A stretch of 64,000 nt of DNA, taken from contig NZ_BMTV01000031.1 in assembly GCF_014649855.1 (NCBI RefSeq), positions 1,312-65,311 of the forward strand, given 5' to 3'. Numbering within the stretch: the stretch's first letter is position 1; every line of letters begins with the position of its first letter. Below are positions 60,354-64,000 of this stretch, piece after piece. A program made the translations under genes and the position numbers. The DNA comes from Streptomyces roseolus (GTDB taxonomy: Bacteria > Actinomycetota > Actinomycetes > Streptomycetales > Streptomycetaceae). The notes under the pieces are model-generated. The model searched no databases. It was not told where the DNA came from and saw nothing but the letters and a program-made list of their open reading frames with translations.

Positions 60354-60456
60354 GGGGGGACACTCCTGGAACGAGGGTGGGTGTGGGGGGTGTCCCGCAC
60401 GCTAGCCCCCGGAACCGCCCGGAAAGGCCCCGGAGAGGGGCGGACGACGATTCTTA

Positions 60457-60473
60457 GGACCGCTTTAAGGTCC
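60457..60473. promoter_or_regulatory. inverted repeat upstream of the LPMO gene
   Basis: GGACC and GGTCC flank a 7-nt centre (GCTTTAA), 104 bp upstream of the LPMO start. It could be a sugar-regulator operator, but it does not fit the DasR or CebR consensus well. Confidence 0.3.
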
Positions 60474-60500
60474 AGGAAAGCGCCGCCTCAGGAACGGACC

Positions 60501-60642
60501 CCGAGCAGTCTCGGCAACGGCCCTCCGAGCAGCATCGGGAACGGCCCCTGGCAACCTCGGCGACGGCCCTCCGGGCAGCCTCGGGAACGGCCCCGGGCGG
60601 CTCCCGGGACGGCCCCGGGTGGTTCCCGGGAACGAACGGCCC
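60501..60642. repeat. degenerate 23-bp tandem repeats
   Basis: About six copies of a unit of the form CCGnGCAnCCTCGGGAACGG with a CCC end occur in succession, at 60501, 60525, 60548, 60571, 60594 and about 60616. The first four share most positions; the last two have degenerated. They lie between the response regulator stop and the LPMO upstream region and have no ORF. Confidence 0.65.
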
Positions 60643-60647
60643 CGGTC

Positions 60648-61316
60648 TCAGCCCGCCGGCCGGTACCGCCGCTCCGGGCGGCCCGTCCCCCCGTACCGCA
60701 GGGTCACCTCGGCCCGGCCCGTGGCCGCGAAGTGCTCCAGGTAGCGGCGGGCGCTGACGCGGGAGAGGGAGCCGGCCTCCGCGCACTCGGCGGCCGAGAG
60801 GCCCTCGGGGTGGGCCCGCAGGACGCCTTCCACCAGCTCCGCCGTGTGCGCGGCCAGGCCCTTCGGGAGCTCGCGGGAGCCGCGCGGACGGGTGCCGAAG
60901 ATCTGGTCCACGTCCTCCTGCCGCGCCTCGTCCAGACCGTCGAGACGGGTGCTGAGGGAGGCCACGTGGCGCAGCTGCTCGTGGAGGGCGGCCTGGTGGA
61001 AGGGCTTGATCAGGTAGTGCAGGGCGCCGGCCCGCAGCGCCGCGCGGACCATGCCCGCGTCCCTGGCGGCCGTGATGAAGAGCGCGTCCATCGCGAGACC
61101 GGCCCCGCGCAGCTCCCGCAGGACCCCGATGCCGTCCATGTCGGGCAGGAAGACGTCCAGGAGGACCAGGTCGGGGCGGAGCCGGTGGGCGGCGCGCAGC
61201 GCCTCCGCGCCGGTGTGCGCGACACCGACGACGGAGAAGCCCGGCACGGCCGACACGTAGCGGCTGTGCAGCTTGGCCACCATGAAGTCGTCGTCGACCA
61301 CCAGCACCTTCGTCAC
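60648..61316 (-). CDS. CitB/DcuR-type response regulator for a TctABC transporter
   Basis: This 222-residue protein has a receiver domain (TKVLVVDDDFMVAKLHSRYV, the phospho-acceptor Asp54 in VLLDVFLPDMDG, Thr and Lys of ITAA and LIKPF) and a C-terminal HTH (EGLSAAECAEAGSLSRVSARRYLEHFAATGRAEV) of the CitB family. In this family the sensor kinase detects citrate or another C4-C6 carboxylate. No kinase gene is in the window; it may lie past the end. The gene is divergent from tctCBA. GTG 61316 has TACCGT 7 nt upstream, predicting a leaderless mRNA. Confidence 0.9.
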   Translation of the reverse strand: MTKVLVVDDDFMVAKLHSRYVSAVPGFSVVGVAHTGAEALRAAHRLRPDLVLLDVFLPDMDGIGVLRELRGAGLAMDALFITAARDAGMVRAALRAGALHYLIKPFHQAALHEQLRHVASLSTRLDGLDEARQEDVDQIFGTRPRGSRELPKGLAAHTAELVEGVLRAHPEGLSAAECAEAGSLSRVSARRYLEHFAATGRAEVTLRYGGTGRPERRYRPAG

Positions 61317-61323
61317 GCCGGAC

Positions 61324-61329
61324 ACGGTA
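61324..61329 (-). promoter_or_regulatory. -10 element (TACCGT) of the response regulator gene
   Basis: TACCGT on the minus strand is followed by GTCCGGC and the GTG. Near its -35 position, the palindrome CAACG-TC-CGTTG (61350-61361) is a candidate operator. Confidence 0.5.
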
Positions 61330-61407
61330 GGCCGCGACCACAAGGACCACAACGTCCGTTGGTTGCGGAAGAGCGACAGCTTCCTCACGCGCGGGCAACA
61401 TGTGGGC

Positions 61408-61449
61408 ACTTCCCCACCGCGTACTTCCCCACCCCGCACTTCCCCCACC
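61408..61449. promoter_or_regulatory. three 15-bp direct repeats upstream of tctC
   Basis: ACTTCCCCACC begins at 61408 and 61423, and ACTTCCCCCACC at 61438, giving an exact 15-bp period. They lie in the divergent region, 35 bp upstream of tctC, and are good candidates for binding of the response regulator. Confidence 0.6.
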
Positions 61450-61483
61450 ACACACGTCCACCCATCACCGAGAGGCGGCCGCG

Positions 61484-62467
61484 TTGCGTCTTCGCACCCC
61501 CTTCGCCCTGCTCGGGGCGGCGCTGCTGGTGCTCGTGGGGCCGCCGCTGCTCACCCCCGGCAGCGGCCCCGACACCGGCACCGACATCCCCGGCCTGAGG
61601 TTCATGGTCCCCAACACCCCCGGCGGCGGCTACGACATCACCGCCCGCACCGCGGCGAAGAACGCCGAGGAGGCCGGGCTCACCGGCGACATCGAGGTCT
61701 TCAACCTGCCCGGCGCGGGCGGCACCGTCGGCCTCACCCGGCTCGTCGGCGAGCGCGGCGACGGCCGGATCGCCATGTCGATGGGGCTCGGCGTCGTCGG
61801 CGCCGTCCACACCAACAAGACCCCCAGGACCCTCGCCGACACCACCCCGATCGCCCGGCTCACCGAGGAGCAGGACATCGTCGTGGTCTCCAAGGACTCC
61901 CCGTACCGGACCATCCAGGACCTGCTCGCCGCCTGGAAGAAGGACCCGGGGAAGCTGCCCGTCGGCGGCGGGTCCTCGCCCGGCGGCCCCGACCACCTCG
62001 CGCCGATGCTGATGGCCCAGGCCGCCGGCATCCCGCCGAAGGAGGTCAACTACATCCCCTTCGACGGCGGCGGCGAGCTCCTCGCCTCCATCCTCGGCTC
62101 CAAGGTCGCCTTCGGCGTCTCCGGCGTCGGCGAGTACCTCGACCAGATCGAGGCCGGCGAGCTGCGCCTGCTCGCCGTCACCGGCGCCGAGCGGGTCCCC
62201 GGCCTCGACGCCCCCACCCTCCGCGAGGCCGGACTCGACACCGAGTTCACCAACTGGCGCGGCATCGTCGCCCCGCCCGGCCTCACCGACGCCGAACGCG
62301 AGCGGCTCGTCACCCTGGTCACCAAGCTGCACGACTCGCCCCAGTGGCGCGATTCCCTGAAGACCCACGGCTGGACCGACGCCTTCCTGCCCGGCGAGGA
62401 GTTCGGCGCCTTCCTCACCGAACAGAACACCCGCGTCGACACGGTGCTGAAGGAGCTGGGACTGTGA
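61484..62467 (+). CDS. tctC: tricarboxylate transporter substrate-binding protein (TctC family)
   Basis: This 327-residue protein has an N-terminal hydrophobic segment (TPFALLGAALLVLVGPPLL) and a bug-receptor fold: IPGLRFMVPNTPGGGYDITARTAAKN at the start, ENLPGAGGTVGLTRLV-type segment, GGGSSPGGPDHLAPMLMAQAAGI and VNYIPFDGGGELLASILGSKVAFGVSGVGEYLDQIEAG. The Pro-Gly-Gly-Gly loop and the Asp of GYD belong to the carboxylate-binding site. TTG 61484 is the chosen start, with GAGAGG upstream. It delivers a tricarboxylate or dicarboxylate to TctAB. Confidence 0.9.
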   Translation: MRLRTPFALLGAALLVLVGPPLLTPGSGPDTGTDIPGLRFMVPNTPGGGYDITARTAAKNAEEAGLTGDIEVFNLPGAGGTVGLTRLVGERGDGRIAMSMGLGVVGAVHTNKTPRTLADTTPIARLTEEQDIVVVSKDSPYRTIQDLLAAWKKDPGKLPVGGGSSPGGPDHLAPMLMAQAAGIPPKEVNYIPFDGGGELLASILGSKVAFGVSGVGEYLDQIEAGELRLLAVTGAERVPGLDAPTLREAGLDTEFTNWRGIVAPPGLTDAERERLVTLVTKLHDSPQWRDSLKTHGWTDAFLPGEEFGAFLTEQNTRVDTVLKELGL

Positions 62468-62970
62468 CCACCGATCCGAAGTCCTGGCTCAAGGACCGCT
62501 CCGAACTCGGCGTCAGCGCCCTGCTGCTGCTCCTCGGCGTCCTCGTCCTCACCGACGCCCTCACCCTGGACGTCGACGTCTCCGCCCGCGGCCCCGTCGG
62601 CCCCGCCACCGTCCCCCTCCTCGTCGGCTGCGGCCTCCTCGTCGTCGCCGTCCTCCTCGCCGTCGACGTGCTCCACGGCGGCCGCGGCGAGGCCGAGGGC
62701 GGTGAGGACGTCGACCTCGACGCCCCCGCCGACTGGCGCACCGTGCTGCTCCTCGTCGGCGTCTTCCTCGGCTTCGCCGTCCTCATCGGCCCGCTCGGCT
62801 TCCCGGTCTCCGGCGCCCTCCTCTTCTGGGGCGCGGCCTACGCCCTCGGCAGCCGCCACCCCGCCCGCGACCCGCTGATCGCGGCCGTCCTCTCCCTCCT
62901 CACCTACGGCGTCTTCGACCGGCTGCTCGGCGTCCCGCTGCCCGGCGGCCCGCTGATGGGAGTGCTCTGA
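62464..62970 (+). CDS. tctB: tricarboxylate transporter small membrane protein TctB
   Basis: This 168-residue protein has four hydrophobic segments separated by an acidic loop (RGEAEGGEDVDLDAPADWRTV), the TctB layout. The LGFPVSGALLFWGAAYALGSRHPARDPLIAAVLSLLTYGVFDRLLGVPLPGG half is the most conserved. The GTG start overlaps the tctC stop (GTGA), and tctA begins 3 bp after the stop. Confidence 0.9.
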   Translation: MTTDPKSWLKDRSELGVSALLLLLGVLVLTDALTLDVDVSARGPVGPATVPLLVGCGLLVVAVLLAVDVLHGGRGEAEGGEDVDLDAPADWRTVLLLVGVFLGFAVLIGPLGFPVSGALLFWGAAYALGSRHPARDPLIAAVLSLLTYGVFDRLLGVPLPGGPLMGVL

Positions 62971-62973
62971 CCC

Positions 62974-64000
62974 ATGGATTCCCTGACGTCCCTGACGGAC
63001 GGCTTCGCCACCGCCCTCACCCCGGTCAACCTGCTGTGGGCCGCCCTCGGCGTGCTCCTCGGCACCGCGATCGGCGTCCTGCCCGGCATCGGCCCCGCGA
63101 TGGCCGTCGCCCTGCTGCTGCCGGTGACGTACGGCCTCGAACCGACCGGCGCGTTCATCATGTTCGCCGGCATCTACTACGGCGCCATGTTCGGCGGCTC
63201 CACCACCTCGATCCTGCTGAACACCCCCGGCGAGAGCGCGGCCGTCGTCGCCGCGATGGAGGGCCATCCGATGGCCAAGGCGGGACGGGGCGCGCAGGCG
63301 CTCGCCGCCGCCGCGATCGGGCACTTCGCCGGCGGCATGATCGGCACGATGCTGCTCGTCGTCCTCGCCCCGACCGTCGCGGCCCTCGCCGTCGACATCG
63401 GCGCCCCCGACTACTTCGCCCTGATGGTCCTCGCCTTCATCGCGGTCACCTCGGTCCTCGGCTCCTCCCGGATCCGCGGCGTCGCCTCCCTGCTCATCGG
63501 CCTCACCCTCGGTCTCGTCGGCCTCGACCAGCTCACCGGCCAGCAGCGGCTCACCTTCGGCTCGCTCCAGCTCGCCGACGGCGTCGACGTCGTCATCGTC
63601 GCGGTCGGCCTCTTCGCCATCGGCGAGGCCCTGTGGGTCGCCGCCCATCTGCGCCGCACCGCCGGCCGGCCCGTCCCCGTCGGGCGTCCGTGGCTCGGCC
63701 GCGAGGACCTGAGGCGCACCTGGAAGCCGTGGCTGCGCGGCCCGTTCCTCGGTTTCCCGTTCGGCGCGATCCCGGCCGGCGGCGCCGAGATCCCGACCTT
63801 CCTGTCGTACGTGACGGAGAAGCGGCTCTCGAAGCACCGGGACCAGTTCGGCAAGGGCGCCATCGAGGGCGTCGCCGGGCCCGAGTCGGCCGCCTCGGCC
63901 TCCGCCGCCGGCACCCTCGTCTCCATGCTGACGCTCGGCCTGCCGACGACCGCCGTCGCCGCCGTGATGCTCGCCGCCTTCCAGCAGTACGGCATCCAGC
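62974..64000 (+). CDS. tctA: tricarboxylate transporter large permease TctA (3' partial)
   Basis: The frame opens at ATG 62974 and runs off the window after 342 codons; full-length TctA is about 500 residues. The visible part has the TctA core motifs GTAIGVLPGIGPAMAVALLLP and IYYGAMFGGSTTSILLNTPGE near the N-terminus, then several hydrophobic segments. It ends inside the SAAGTLVSMLTLGLPTTAVAAVML region. It forms the sodium- or proton-driven permease with TctB and receives substrate from TctC. Confidence 0.95.
   Translation, partial: MDSLTSLTDGFATALTPVNLLWAALGVLLGTAIGVLPGIGPAMAVALLLPVTYGLEPTGAFIMFAGIYYGAMFGGSTTSILLNTPGESAAVVAAMEGHPMAKAGRGAQALAAAAIGHFAGGMIGTMLLVVLAPTVAALAVDIGAPDYFALMVLAFIAVTSVLGSSRIRGVASLLIGLTLGLVGLDQLTGQQRLTFGSLQLADGVDVVIVAVGLFAIGEALWVAAHLRRTAGRPVPVGRPWLGREDLRRTWKPWLRGPFLGFPFGAIPAGGAEIPTFLSYVTEKRLSKHRDQFGKGAIEGVAGPESAASASAAGTLVSMLTLGLPTTAVAAVMLAAFQQYGIQ

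Noticed and set aside
60501..60642. CRISPR array or sRNA hairpins
   Set aside because: Units are contiguous with no variable spacers and show no consistent inverted symmetry.

Overview
The window is chromosomal DNA of a Streptomyces or a very close relative. It is very GC-rich, almost every codon ends in G or C, and GTG and TTG starts are common. Genes are packed with 4-bp ATGA/GTGA overlaps and perfect hairpins between convergent genes. The gene content is actinobacterial: a SepF-like division protein, an Rpf-LysM hydrolase, ParA next to ScpAB, a PucR regulator, a streptogrisin-type protease and an AA10 polysaccharide monooxygenase. Most of the window reads as conserved chromosomal core. There is no phage, integrase, rRNA, tRNA, CRISPR array or biosynthetic cluster that I can support. 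Many adjacent ORFs on the opposite strand are GC-driven shadows and are not listed.

Layout. 1-3.6 kb: a TPR protein with an RGG-type N-terminus (cut by the window edge), a DUF1015 protein and a HAD-IIA phosphatase. 3.6-6.7 kb: an iron-siderophore ABC importer (two FecCD permeases and an ATPase) behind an iron box that overlaps the -10 element. 6.7-10.9 kb: SCP2 protein, a small unknown, tlyA, nadK and recN. 11-20.6 kb: a glycosyltransferase, a 152-bp MITE-like element, and a PucR regulator divergent from an amino acid/amine permease plus a Tat-exported monoamine oxidase, followed by a BBE-type oxidoreductase and a GH15 enzyme. 21.1-27 kb: pyrG, a NUDIX hydrolase, a STAND/TPR protein and ald. 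27.3-31.8 kb: parA, a ribbon-helix-helix protein, scpA, scpB, rluB. 32-37 kb: an NAD-salvage operon (pnuC, nadR, nrtR, an ADP-ribosylglycohydrolase, a COG3541-type nucleotidyltransferase) facing a second COG3541 paralogue, with an NrtR-like palindrome over the promoter. 37-42.6 kb: Rieske, DUF952 and YidB proteins, then tyrA, cmk, plsC-like, der. 42.7-50.9 kb: unknowns, an Rpf-LysM protein, a second glycosyltransferase, a CtaD remnant, an I78-type inhibitor, a PAP2 phosphatase and an MFS exporter. 51-57.9 kb: sepF-like sflA, a cysteine-rich DUF5685 protein, a fused FAD/NAD(P)-DUF1684 protein, an S1 protease and a membrane protein. 58-60.4 kb: a DnaE2-type PHP-domain remnant, a secreted lipase and a LAETG-anchored LPMO. 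60.6 kb to the end: a CitB-type response regulator divergent from tctCBA (tctA cut by the window edge), with three 15-bp direct repeats between them.

The best leads are two gene remnants in apparently noncoding gaps (cytochrome oxidase subunit I and an error-prone polymerase PHP domain), the NAD operon with its operator and linked nucleotidyltransferases, the MITE-like element, the direct repeats upstream of tctC, the in-frame fusion at 53-55.8 kb, and a recurring -10-to-start-codon geometry that predicts about a dozen leaderless mRNAs and decides several start codons, including that of recN.
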